From NCBI GenBank assembly GCA_963693285.1, contig OY848918.1:10301162-10365161 (forward strand): a stretch of DNA of 64,000 bases. Reading direction: 5' to 3'. Positions 31,169 to 41,265 of the stretch are shown in pieces. This DNA is from Xestospongia muta. Lineage: Eukaryota > Porifera > Demospongiae > Haplosclerida > Petrosiidae. The position numbers and the translations under genes were made by a program. The notes below the pieces were generated by a model, which was given only the letters and a program-made list of their open reading frames with translations, was not told the DNA's origin and did not search any database. Every line of letters starts with the position of its first letter. Positions within the stretch are counted from its first letter, which is position 1.

Positions 31169-32349
31169 GTTCTCCAGGCTACTATATTATAGCTGATAAT
31201 CACAGCATTGCTCATCAAGTGTACTGCTTATGGAGGAGTTGTGTAATTCCACAAGAGGTTGGATGGGGGTAGCTTATTTTAACATGACAGATAGCTGTGA
31301 GAAATGTTCTGATGAATTTTGACTATATAGTGACCATAGGAGGCTGAAGGGGGGGGGGCTAGAGAAGCTAGAGCCCCCCCCAAATATTTAGAAAGAGGGG
31401 GCTCAGCCCCCAAGTTTTTATTGCTTGCTACTTACCCCACAAAAAGAATCTAAGTTAATCTTATTGGTGTTGATGAAACTGTCAAAAGTTTTGACATATT
31501 TGCAGGCCACAATGATGGAAAAATGGCTTAACAATTGTCTGGTCCTTCACGTACACAAATGCATAACTAATGAGTGTGATCTTGTTGAAATAGCTAAGGA
31601 ATTTGTTATGGTAAATGATGAGTAAAGGAAATACTTTGGTACATTTTAAATTAATGTTGGTAATACTGATTGTGATTATATCAAACATACTTTCTGCATT
31701 ATGGGTACATTCGTGTCTCCATATTCATTACATAGTTATGGTGTGAGCCCCCCCCCCCCCCCCAAAATATAAGTGCCTCATCCGCCTATGAGTGAAAATG
31801 GTGTTCGAGCATGTGGTTGACCAGTTAGTAGTGGAGGTAGCTGTGTAGGAATAACATTTCCATCAGGTAACATTGAGTACTGTCAAGTGTGTGGTAAAGT
31901 TATTGGATATAATGTTATAGTCTCGATGGTCCACACAATAATAACATTAATGGAGTTTATATAGATTATATTAGTCTAACACATGGTAGTCTTTGTAAAC
32001 ATATCTGCTTGGAGTTTTATATCAGGAATACTAGAAAACTATTATCCAAGTCATTGGCCCTATGGTACTAGTGGTGCTATGAGTGCCCTATCATTTATTG
32101 GTACTGACTATTACTGTGAGCCTGTTAATCCAGATAATAATTGGTAGTCTAAACTTTATACTAATGATCCTTTTTGGGATGGCTAAGGTTATGAATGTTG
32201 AGGGACCTTGTACTTGATCCAATCTTCCTTGGTTTTATAAATAATTGGGGTACTCTACAACTGACTCCATTGAAATGTGGTTATGTTACAATTAAGATAC
32301 TAGTGATAAAGATGTTCTCTTTAATCTTGTTGAGATATATGTCAAGTAA
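31169..32349 (+). pseudogene. FReD-like gene lacking its N-terminus and split by an element
   Basis: The leader ending CACTTCATGATAACACTG runs straight into TCTCCAGGCTACTATATTAT, the YYII part of the domain. The signal peptide and stalk are deleted. Several stops and frameshifts are shared in position with the pseudogene at 17674, including near SPxGxxNNNINGVY. A 457-bp element interrupts it at 31334. The family end with TAA is at 32347-32349. Confidence 0.85.
31334..31790. mobile_element. TIR element, 457 bp, with G/C homopolymer subtermini
   Basis: Imperfect terminal inverted repeats (CATAGGAGGCTGAAG at left, CATAGGCGGATGAGG as reverse complement at right) with a 5-bp direct repeat AGTGA on both sides (31329-31333 and 31791-31795). 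Runs of ten or more G or C lie near both ends. A + frame at 31425-31625 ends DLVEIAKEFVMVNDE, weakly like the C-terminus of TTF-type hAT transposases, so this may be a deleted hAT relative. The duplication length does not fit hAT, and the class is uncertain. Confidence 0.7.
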
Positions 32350-33262
32350 ATGTTGACTTCACCCACTTCCACTAATAATTATTCAATTAGTGATTAGATC
32401 TTTTTTGTATTTATGTTGTTTTATTAGTTTTTCCTGTGTACAAATAGGTGTGGTTAGTTATTTAGAACTTATATTATAATTTGTATGACATTAGATTGAT
32501 AACAATGTTAGATTTTCAACTTCATATTACATTAAGTTAACAGATGGAATTATTGACCTTTTTAACCTTGAAGACTGAGACCAATATAATCTTACTGTAA
32601 TTGATTTTTGATATGCTTCTTATAGTTCTACAGTTTCTTGCAAGCATATTCTTCTTGGTGGCCTATTTTATGAAGCTAAAGTTTTCTACATTTGATATTT
32701 TTTCTTTACCTAACTAAGTATCAGTTTGTAGTAAGCTTAAAATCACATTGCTTTAATTTGGCAGGGTTCACATTAAATGTAATATTCTGTTGCTTGAGTT
32801 CTCTCAACAAAAGTTAGCATATTAAGAATATTATATATTTAGGATAATATATAGTCCAGGTAAGATCATTAGGAAGTCAATGTAAGAGGACTATATCTTA
32901 ACATGTCCTATTACTTTCATGACCATACTAGGTTGTAGATGGTAATTGACATCTATTATTTTGTCTTCTCCTTCAGTTAGAGTTGGCAATCATGTTACAA
33001 AGTATACTATACTACAATAACTATCACTTACTGATTACAAGTATAGTCTTTTAGAGTTTATGTCTGTTTACCATAGAACAGAATTATTAGATTAACTATA
33101 TATTCTCTTGTGAACATGAATATAGTTAGGTACATCCATTAGTCAATACAATTACTTCAAAAGTCTGCTGATGTTCTCATGATAAACATAATACTTTGTT
33201 GGATATATCTAATAGTACTGTACTAACTAAACTCTTGTTTAACAAATACAACTCTAGGAATG
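32350..33262. other. Intergenic, duplicate of 18907-19789
   Basis: No gene. Differs from the other copy by small indels only. Confidence 0.65.
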
Positions 33263-33304
33263 TGACCTTTTGGATAGTAAGGTCATTTTAATCTGTAGTA
33301 TAAA
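33263..33304 (+). promoter_or_regulatory. Everted repeat plus TATA (class I-ER)
   Basis: TGACCT-N11-AGGTCA at 33263-33285 and TATAAA at 33299. ATG at 33370. Confidence 0.55.
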
Positions 33305-33369
33305 TTTGAGGCAAAACTTCTTTCACATCTCAATCTTCTTACTTGAATATCTTTAAGACAACATTCAAG

Positions 33370-33711
33370 ATGTTATTTCTCTATGCTATAATTCGAAAGG
33401 CTGTTATTGCTAGTGTCTCTTCTAACACTATTGGTTTATGTCTTTCTACTATCATGTTGTCCATTTGAAATCTGACTGCCAAAGTCAATTCTATGATTAA
33501 GAAGAAATGTCCAATAGACTATTATGTGATAGTTCACTGTCATGGCCATGTTTGTCAAATTGAAACATTGTGCAGTTGTGGGGGAGATTGGATAAGAGTA
33601 GTTTATCTTAACATGACAAATAGCAATGAGAAATGTCTGATGGATTTAGACTCTATAGTCAAAATGGATTTAGAGTATGTTGTAGACCAGTTAGTAGTGG
33701 AGATAGACTTT
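33370..33711 (+). pseudogene. Degenerate small family member (copy 3 of 4)
   Basis: The least damaged of the four: MLFLYAIIRKAVIASVSS to the shared TGA after MLSI. A second open stretch (from about 33493) then reads IKKKCPIDYYVIVHCHGHVCQIETLCSCGGDWIRVVYLNMTNS, to the common truncation point at GACTTTTAG. Confidence 0.7.
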
Positions 33712-33908
33712 TAGACTTCATAACAGTTCAATCAAGAACAGGATTATTAGATTAACTATTCCCTTGTGAACATGAATATAGTTAGGTACATCTGTTACTC
33801 AAGCAATAGTCTGCTGATGTTTTCATGATAAACTTAATACTTTGGTACATATATCTAAAGGTAATGTACTAACCGAACTCTTGTTTAACAAGTACAACTC
33901 TAGGAATG

Positions 33909-33950
33909 TGACCTTTTGGATAGTAAGGTCATTTTGATGTGTAGTATAAA
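33909..33950 (+). promoter_or_regulatory. Everted repeat plus TATA (class I-ER)
   Basis: TGACCT-N11-AGGTCA at 33909-33931 and TATAAA at 33945, 78 bases before the ATG at 34023. Confidence 0.62.
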
Positions 33951-34022
33951 TTTGAGAATAACTGCTTCTTTTGTCATATCTCAATCTTCTTGCTTGTATA
34001 TCTTCAAGAAAACACTCTTAAG

Positions 34023-35255
34023 ATGACATGTTTCTATGTTATAACTCTACTGGGTGTTATTGCTAGTATCTCTGGTAGCTCTACCAATAGTAATGGTACA
34101 TCTGATACATGTCATTCTACCTCTTCTTTCAAATATATCGAACAAGCTCTAGCTAATATTAGCAATCAACTTGGATGTGTTGGAACTAGATATCCTTCTG
34201 ACGTTGGAGAGTCTCTTACTGGTGTTACAAGCCTCCTACAGCTTTCTCTGTTGAGAGAGTTACTAGGTGAGTATAAGAAAGGATCACCTTCAGACAAGCA
34301 ACAAGGACCAGCTATCTTGAGTCGTATTGAGTTATTACTGAACACCTCCATTCAAGATATAACTAGCAGACTGGACACAATAGAGTCCAACGTTGACCTG
34401 TTATTAAGACATAGTAATATAACTCACAGTACTCTGATGTCTATTGATGATAAACTAGAAGATTATAGTAATAAATGCGGACCTCCTTTGCTACAATCAT
34501 GTGATGAGATCAAAAGCAGATGTCCAGACTGTCCTTCAGGCTATTACATTATAGCTAATAATCGCAGCATTGGTCATCAAGTGTACTGTTACATGGAGGA
34601 ATTGTGTAATTGCACAGGAGGTTGGATGAGGATAGCTTATCTTAACATGACAGATAGCAGTGAGAAATGTCCTGATGAATTTAGACTGTATAATGAAAAT
34701 GGTGTTCGAGCATGTGGTCGACCAGTTAGTAGTGGAGGTAGCTGTGCAGGAATAACATTTTCATCAGGTAACATTGAGTACTCTCAAGTGTGTGGTAAAG
34801 TTATTGGATATCAAGTTGGATCTACTGATGGTCCAGTCGGTAATGACATTAATGGAGCTTACATAGATGGTATTAGTCTGACACATGGTAGTCCTCGTAG
34901 CCATATTTGGAGTTTCATGTCAGGAGGTTATGAAGAATATTTTGAGTTAAGTTATTGTCCTTGTGGTACCAGTGGTGCTGAAAGTGCTCCATCATTTGTT
35001 GGTACTGACTATTACTGTGAGTCAGGTAATCCCAATAATTTTGATCAGGTTCGACCTTACATTAATGATCCCCTCTGGGATGGCCAAGGTTGTGGTAGTT
35101 TAGAGAAACCTTGCTGTAATCGACCCAATCTACCTTGGTTTCATAAACCACTGGGATACTCTACAATGGACTCCATTGAAGTCCGAGTATGCTGTAATGA
35201 AGGAACATATAATGAAGATGTTCCTTTTAACTTGATAGAGATTTATGTCAAATAA
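34023..35255 (+). CDS. Secreted coiled-coil/FReD-like protein, short type A
   Basis: 410 codons from the ATG in the CTCTTAAGATG context. The frame is open 33 bases further up but with no ATG there. Signal peptide MTCFYVITLLGVIASISG. Short stalk ending LDTIESNVDLLLRH, then KCGPPLL and CPDC as in the gene at 20491. The C-terminal third is of the other kind: DINGAYIDGISLTHGSPRSH, SGGYEEYFELSY, NPNNFDQVRPY, DSIEVRVCCNEG, ending NLIEIYVK. That version is shared with the genes at 3 and 38968, together with about 250 bases of 3' flank. So this gene pairs the promoter and N-terminus of the 20491/36033 type with the C-terminus of the 38968 type. Confidence 0.86.
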   Translation: MTCFYVITLLGVIASISGSSTNSNGTSDTCHSTSSFKYIEQALANISNQLGCVGTRYPSDVGESLTGVTSLLQLSLLRELLGEYKKGSPSDKQQGPAILSRIELLLNTSIQDITSRLDTIESNVDLLLRHSNITHSTLMSIDDKLEDYSNKCGPPLLQSCDEIKSRCPDCPSGYYIIANNRSIGHQVYCYMEELCNCTGGWMRIAYLNMTDSSEKCPDEFRLYNENGVRACGRPVSSGGSCAGITFSSGNIEYSQVCGKVIGYQVGSTDGPVGNDINGAYIDGISLTHGSPRSHIWSFMSGGYEEYFELSYCPCGTSGAESAPSFVGTDYYCESGNPNNFDQVRPYINDPLWDGQGCGSLEKPCCNRPNLPWFHKPLGYSTMDSIEVRVCCNEGTYNEDVPFNLIEIYVK

Positions 35256-35519
35256 ATATTTCTTCATTGTTTAAATATGTTGTTAATCACTGCTTTTGTT
35301 GATGTGTTAAATTTAATGAATAATTACATGACAAATTTTTGTTATTTAAGATTTGGTCTTGTACCAGTGGTTCTGTCGAAAGGCCAATTTAAATTCTTAT
35401 CAATTCTAAATGAAATTCTTGAATACTTATGTTTTATCCATTTATCCACACAGTAGCAATGTGTTCTGGGTTTCTTTTTTCAACCTTGTCAGTAAGATAT
35501 TGAACAAACTAGGGCACAT

Positions 35520-35727
35520 TGTCCAAATAGACTAGTATATGATAGTTCGTTGTCATGGCCATGTTTGTCATATTGAAACATTGTGCAGCTGTGGGGGAGA
35601 TTGGATAAGAGTAGTTTATCTTAACATGACAAATAACAATAAGAAATGTCTGATGGATTTAGACTGTATAGTCAAAATGGATTTAGAGTATGTTGTAGAC
35701 CAGTTAGTAGTGGAGATAGACTTTTAG
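35520..35727 (+). pseudogene. Degenerate small family member (copy 4 of 4), N-terminus missing
   Basis: Only the part from TGTCCAAATAGAC (KKCPID region) to the GACTTTTAG junction remains, joined to the 3' flank of the preceding gene. The short open frame (from 35539) reads CSCGGDWIRVVYLNMTNNN and has no signal peptide. Confidence 0.7.
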
Positions 35728-35921
35728 ACTTCATAACAGTTCAATCAAGAACAGGATTATTAGATTAACTATTCTCTTGTGAACATGAATATAGTTAGGT
35801 ACATCTGTTACTCAGGCAATAGTCTGCTGATGTTTTCATGATAAACTTAATACTTTGGTACATATATCTAAAGGTAATATACTAACTGAACTCTTGTTTA
35901 ACAAGTACAACTCTAGGAATG

Positions 35922-35960
35922 TGACCTTTTGGATAAGGTCATTTTGATGTGTAGTATAAA
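35922..35960 (+). promoter_or_regulatory. Everted repeat with shortened spacer plus TATA
   Basis: TGACCT-N8-AGGTCA at 35922-35941: three bases of the usual 11-base spacer are missing, but both half-sites are intact. The distance to TATAAA (35955) is unchanged, and the ATG at 36033 is 78 bases below. Confidence 0.6.
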
Positions 35961-36032
35961 TTTGAGAATAACTGCTTCTTTTGTCATATCTCAATCTTCT
36001 TGCTTGTATATCTTCAAGAAAACATTCTTAAG

Positions 36033-37274
36033 ATGACATATTTTTATGTTATAACTCTACTGGGTGTTAATGCTAGTGTCTCTGGTAGCTCTACCGATAA
36101 TTATGGTGGATCTGATACATGTCTTTCTACCTCTTCTTTCAAATACATCAAACAAGCTCTAGCTAATATTAGCAATCAACTTGGATGTGTTGGAACTAGA
36201 GACTCCTCAGACGTTGGAGAGTCTCTTACTGGTGTTACAAGTCTCCTTCAGCTTTCTCTGTTGATAGAGTTACTAGGTGAGTATAAGAAGGGATCACCTT
36301 CAGACAAGCAACAAGGACCAGCTATCTTGAGTCGTATTGAGTTATTACTGAACACCTCCATTCAAGATCTAACTAGCAGACTGGACACAATAGAGTCCAA
36401 CGTTGACCTGTTATTAAGACATAGTAATATAACTCACAGTACTCTGATGTCTATTGATGATAAACTAGAAGATTATAGTAATAAATGCAGACCTCCTTTG
36501 CTACAATCATGTGATGAGATTAAAAGCAGATGTCCAGACTGTCCTTCAGGCTATTACATTATAGCTGATAATTGTAGCATTGCTTGTCATGTGTACTGTT
36601 ATATGGAGGAATTGTGTAATTGCACAGGAGGATGGATGAGGGTAGCTTATCTTAACATGACAGATAGCAGTGAAAAATGTCCTGATGAATTTAGACTGTA
36701 TAGTGAAAATGGTGTTCGAGCATGTGGTCGACCAGTTAGTAGTGGAGGTAGCTGTGTAGGAATAACATTTTCATCAGGGAATATCAAGTACTCTCAAGTG
36801 TGTGGTAAAGTTATTGGATATCAAGTTGGGTGGCCAGATGGAGCACGTTTTAGCAATAACAAGGACATTGATTCAAATTATGTTGATGGCATTCTATTAA
36901 CTCATGGTAATCCTCGGAGTCACATTTGGACTTTTATTGTTGGCTCACAAGAAAAGGATAAATGGAGTTATTGTCCATGTGGTAGTATAGATTCCAGAAA
37001 CCCACCACCATTTGTTGGTAATGATCATTATTGTGAGTCAGGATGTCCAACATCACCACCAGTAGTTGGTAAATTCTATACCAATGATCCTTTGTGGGAT
37101 GGTTATCAATGTGGCAGTATAGAAACTGCCTGTTGTAACCATACTGGTATACCTTGGTTTTATAAGAAGTTCAGTTACTCCACTACTGACAACATTGAAA
37201 TGAGGATCTGTCTTGGCCATGAGACATCAGATGAAGATTGTGCTGTAGCCCAGTATGAGATCTATGTTAAGTAG
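36033..37274 (+). CDS. Secreted coiled-coil/FReD-like protein, short type A, variant C-terminus
   Basis: 413 codons, the sister of the gene at 20491. Signal peptide MTYFYVITLLGVNASVSG. Differences include KCRPPLL for KCGPPLL, a Cys in DNCSIACH, VGSQEKDKWSY for VGAQEYDKWSY, CPTSPPVVGKFY with one extra Pro, and CCNHTG for CCNRTG. The ending is QYEIYVK. Its N-terminal half is closer to the neighbour at 34023 than to its C-terminal sister at 20491 (LLQSCDEIK, LGVxAS), pointing to local sequence exchange. Substitutions cluster in and near the variable segments. Confidence 0.86.
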   Translation: MTYFYVITLLGVNASVSGSSTDNYGGSDTCLSTSSFKYIKQALANISNQLGCVGTRDSSDVGESLTGVTSLLQLSLLIELLGEYKKGSPSDKQQGPAILSRIELLLNTSIQDLTSRLDTIESNVDLLLRHSNITHSTLMSIDDKLEDYSNKCRPPLLQSCDEIKSRCPDCPSGYYIIADNCSIACHVYCYMEELCNCTGGWMRVAYLNMTDSSEKCPDEFRLYSENGVRACGRPVSSGGSCVGITFSSGNIKYSQVCGKVIGYQVGWPDGARFSNNKDIDSNYVDGILLTHGNPRSHIWTFIVGSQEKDKWSYCPCGSIDSRNPPPFVGNDHYCESGCPTSPPVVGKFYTNDPLWDGYQCGSIETACCNHTGIPWFYKKFSYSTTDNIEMRICLGHETSDEDCAVAQYEIYVK

Positions 37275-38694
37275 TTAAGAAGAGACATGTAATAATTAGT
37301 TACTGCATACTTTGTTATTTGTCAATGCACACACTTTTAATATCTGCTAAATCTAACATACAAAATTTAATTCAAAATGTTTTATTAGTTAACAGTATGC
37401 TATTTTAATGTGATAACAAAGTTTACTTAATTAACTTAATGTGGAATATATGGTCACAACCCCACCTACTAATTTATTATACAGAAAAGTATATAATACC
37501 GGGTGAACTCTGATCTTTGGCTAATTCAGATACATTACTAGTAGTGCCAATTTCATATTTGTTAGTTTGGTATTTTTATCATATATATATGTACTGTGTG
37601 TGGGAAGGGGAAATGTATTATAATATTCTGGTTAATGACAAACTAATAAGGATATAAGTATACCAAGTTATCTCAACTCATATGTTATATTGTGGTAGCT
37701 CATTTATAGTTACTATATATTAAATTATATCACATGGACAAGATACATATTGTATTCAATTGATAGTACATTTGTCAGTAGTATAATATCATTTTACTAT
37801 ATAAATCATTATGTGTTATAATACATGTTTATATTGGAGTAGTCTAAGAGGTTGAGAAAGGACAGTCATGGTTGATATTAGAGTAGTGTTCAAAGTTCAG
37901 AAAGGAGAGGACGGTTGACACGATGGAATCTTTGAGACAGTGGCTATATTTAATAAGCTAAGAAAATACAGTTGTGGTTGCTATGAGGATTATCCTTTAA
38001 GTAATGGTTATCCTTTCAAATGTTCAGAAAGGAGAGTTATAGTTGATATTGAAGTAGATGTTATCTTTTTGATGAATTGAAGCTAATAAATAAGTTAATA
38101 AATTGCATAGATCCCATTGGCCAAGACCTCTAACTATTTTAGACCATAGCAACAGCACGATGCAAACTATCCTGAGTATTGGTTAAAAGTGATAGTATCT
38201 TTTACTTCTTTTTTCTTGCAAGCATGTTTTTGTCAATTGGACATATACAGAACTAAAATTTTCTACGTTTGATATTTTTCCTTACCCTACAAAGTATTAA
38301 TACATAGTAGGCTTAATATTACTTTGTTTTAACTTGGCAGTATTCACATTAAATGTAATATTCTGTTGCTTGAGTTCTCTCAACAAAAGTTAGTATATTA
38401 AGAAATTATTTATTTAGGATAATATAGTCCAGGTAAGATCATTAGGAAGTCAATGTAAGAGAACTACATCTGCTACAATTATAATAGTAACTTTGTTATA
38501 AAACCACCATTTAATGTTCAATCACAAATATACTTCATGTTTTATTTGCTAGAACAGAATGTGGTACTCTAGACAATTGCTATGATAATGATTGTCTATT
38601 GATTCCATCATAAACTTTAATACTATATCTAATGGCAATGTACTAACTAAACTCTTGTTTAATAAGTGCAACTTCAAAGTTTACTCTAGGAATG
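37275..38694. other. Intergenic
   Basis: 37275-38199 matches 21730-22632. 38210-38460 matches 19185-19440. 38460-38690 is family upstream sequence. No gene seen. Confidence 0.6.
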
Positions 38695-38736
38695 TGACCT
38701 TTTGGATAGTATGGTCATTTTAATCAGTAGTATAAT
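38695..38736 (+). promoter_or_regulatory. Decayed everted repeat and TATA-like box
   Basis: TGACCT-N11-TGGTCA at 38695-38717 (right half-site mutated), then TATAAT at 38731 with the usual 13-base gap. A unique 155-base stretch then separates the leader (ACTCTTAAG at 38806) from the gene, so the ATG at 38968 is 237 bases below this box. Confidence 0.45.
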
Positions 38737-38967
38737 CTGAAGTTAACTGCTTCTTTTTCATATCTCAATCTTCTTACTTGAATATCTTCAATATAGCACT
38801 CTTAAGGCTACTGAATACCTCATGATGAATATTAAACACAAAGACACATTCTTGTGGTTTGATAGCTTATGAATCTTATTAAACATTGTATCTACAGTAT
38901 TGACATTCTTGAGGTTAAAAATTTATGCTTACTTGTGTCTTGATAATTGGGTTAAATTTACTTTAAG

Positions 38968-40185
38968 ATGGTACACTTCTATTCTATAGCTCTACTGGCT
39001 GCTATTGCTAGTGTCACTGCTAGCTCTAATAGTGATAATGGTGACGCTGATACATGTCTTTCTACCTCTTCTCTCAAATTTATTGAGCAAGCTCTAGTTA
39101 ATATTAGCAATCAACTCAAATGTGTTGGAACTAGAGATCCCTCTGATGTAGGAGAGTCTCTTACTGGTGTTACAAGTCTTCTTCAGCTGTCTTTGGAGTT
39201 ACTAGGTGAGTACAAGAAAGGATCACCTTCAGACAAACAACAAGGACTAGCTGTCTTGAGTCGTATTGAGCTGTTACTGAACACCTCCATTCAAGATATA
39301 ACTAACAGACTGGACACTATAGAGTCCAACACTGACCTATTATTGAGACATAGCAATATAACTCACAATACTCTGATGTCTATTGATGATAAACTAGATG
39401 ATGAGTATACACCTCCTTTACTTTGCTCATGTGAGGAGATCAAGAGCATATGTCCAGACTGTCCTTCAGGCTATTATATTATAGCTAATAATTATACCCA
39501 CCCTTGTCGTGTGTACTGTTATATGGAGGAGTTGTGTAATTTTGGTGGAGGTTGGATGAGGGTAGCTTATCTTAACATGACAGATAGCAGTGAGAAATGT
39601 CCTGATGAATTTAGACTGTATAGTGAAAATGGTGTTCGAGCATGTGGTCAACCAGTTAGTAGTGGAGGTAGCTGTGCAGGAATAACATTTTCATCAAGTA
39701 ACATTGAATACTCTCAAGTGTGTGGTAAAGTTATTGGATATCATGTTGGATCTACTGATGGTCCTGTCAGTAATGACATTAATGGAGCTTACATAGATGG
39801 TATTAGTCTGACACATGGTAGTCCTCGTAAGCATATTTGGAGTTTCATGTCAGGAGGTTATGAAGAATATTTTGAGTTAAATGGTTGTCCTTGTGGTACC
39901 AGTGGTGCTAAAAGTGCTCCATCATTTGTTGGTACTGACTATTACTGTGAGTCAGGTAATCCCAATAATTTTGATCAGCTTCGACCTCACATTAATGATC
40001 CCCTCTGGGATGGCCAAGGTTGTGGTAGTTTAGAGAAACCTTGCTGTAATCGACCCAATCTACCTTGGTTTCATAAACCACTGGGATACTCTACAATGGA
40101 CTTTATTGAAGTGCGGGTATGCTGTGATCAAGGAACAAATAATGAAGATGTTCCTTTTAACTTGATAGAGATTTATGTCAAATAA
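38968..40185 (+). CDS. Secreted coiled-coil/FReD-like protein, short type A
   Basis: 405 codons. Signal peptide MVHFYSIALLAAIASVTA. The stalk has a two-residue deletion (LSLELLGEYK against LSLLRELLGEYK), which would shift the heptad phase locally. The hinge DDEYTPPLLCSC combines the acidic hinge of long members with the CPDC of short ones. The C-terminus is of the SGGYEEYFELNG / NPNNFDQLRPH kind with LCSC and VCCDQG. Its last 94 codons, from SGAKSA, are the copy-2 counterpart of the partial gene at base 3. Expression is uncertain because its promoter is displaced by a 155-base insertion. Confidence 0.85.
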   Translation: MVHFYSIALLAAIASVTASSNSDNGDADTCLSTSSLKFIEQALVNISNQLKCVGTRDPSDVGESLTGVTSLLQLSLELLGEYKKGSPSDKQQGLAVLSRIELLLNTSIQDITNRLDTIESNTDLLLRHSNITHNTLMSIDDKLDDEYTPPLLCSCEEIKSICPDCPSGYYIIANNYTHPCRVYCYMEELCNFGGGWMRVAYLNMTDSSEKCPDEFRLYSENGVRACGQPVSSGGSCAGITFSSSNIEYSQVCGKVIGYHVGSTDGPVSNDINGAYIDGISLTHGSPRKHIWSFMSGGYEEYFELNGCPCGTSGAKSAPSFVGTDYYCESGNPNNFDQLRPHINDPLWDGQGCGSLEKPCCNRPNLPWFHKPLGYSTMDFIEVRVCCDQGTNNEDVPFNLIEIYVK

Positions 40186-41265
40186 ATATTTCTTCATTGT
40201 TTAAATATGTTGTTAATCAATGCCTTTTGTTGATGTGTTAAATTTAATGAATAATCACATGACAAATCCTTGTTGTTTAAGATTTGGTCTTGTAACAGTG
40301 GTCCTGTCGAAAGGCCAATTTAAATTCTTATCAAATCTAAATGAGATTCTTGAATACTTATATTTTGTCCATTTATTCACACAGTAGCAATGTGTTCTGG
40401 GTTGCTTTTGTTCAACCTTGTCAGTAATTGAACAAGCTAGGGTACAAAAGCTCAGTTGAGCTATAGTAATTATGTAATTGATTTCTTCATATTGACCTCT
40501 CACCTACCTACAACTATTAAAGACTAAATACCAAGTTGTAATAAATATTTATGTATCTTAATTCATTTTTATGTTGTTAAGACAACACGAACTATATGTA
40601 ACCTGATCTATTGGAATACTCTATTAATTCATTATTTCATAAACAGAAATCTCTAGTAGTAGTGTTCAAGGAAATTGTATAGAAACTAAATAATCTTGTC
40701 CATATCAGCTGTCCCCATTATATATATGTCATATCTTGATTATTACTATGGACATTGATGGATGAAGGAAAGATAGCTAGTTACAATGCGCTTAGACTAG
40801 TAAGTAACGGCTTCATTTCCCTTTAATAATTTCCTCTTTCTAGTACATATATAATGTACTTTATTGCTTTTTAATTTGCAATCTGTGTCTGGTAAACTGT
40901 GATGTAGAATTCTATTTACATAGGTCAAGAAATATTATTATGATATTTTTAATTTATACTCTTGTTTAAAGAGAATAAGTCTTCCAAAGGTCATACATCT
41001 TAATAATACCCTTATAGTAAGTGTGATTTCCTCTGAATGCTGATAGCATTGACTGTGAATACTGCTTGATGTGATAGATCTTAACCAGTACTATAATTTT
41101 CCCATTATAAGATAGACTTCTATGTACCAGTTTTTGCTGGCCATCTGTTAACCTTCTTTGACACACATTTTAATGTTTTAATTTGCTAAATAATTTTAAT
41201 TTTATTGGCTCCACATCACATCTTAAGTCTTTGCATTTGAAACTCTTCACGATAGCACTCTTAAG
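40186..41265. other. Intergenic, copy 2 of 279-1355
   Basis: Same content as 279-1355, including the upstream module (41019-41172) and TTTATTGGCTC. Confidence 0.65.

Noticed and set aside
31425..31625. Calling the frame in the 31.3-kb element a functional transposase
   Set aside because: Only about 66 codons, no catalytic residues, and a weak resemblance restricted to the C-terminal tail.
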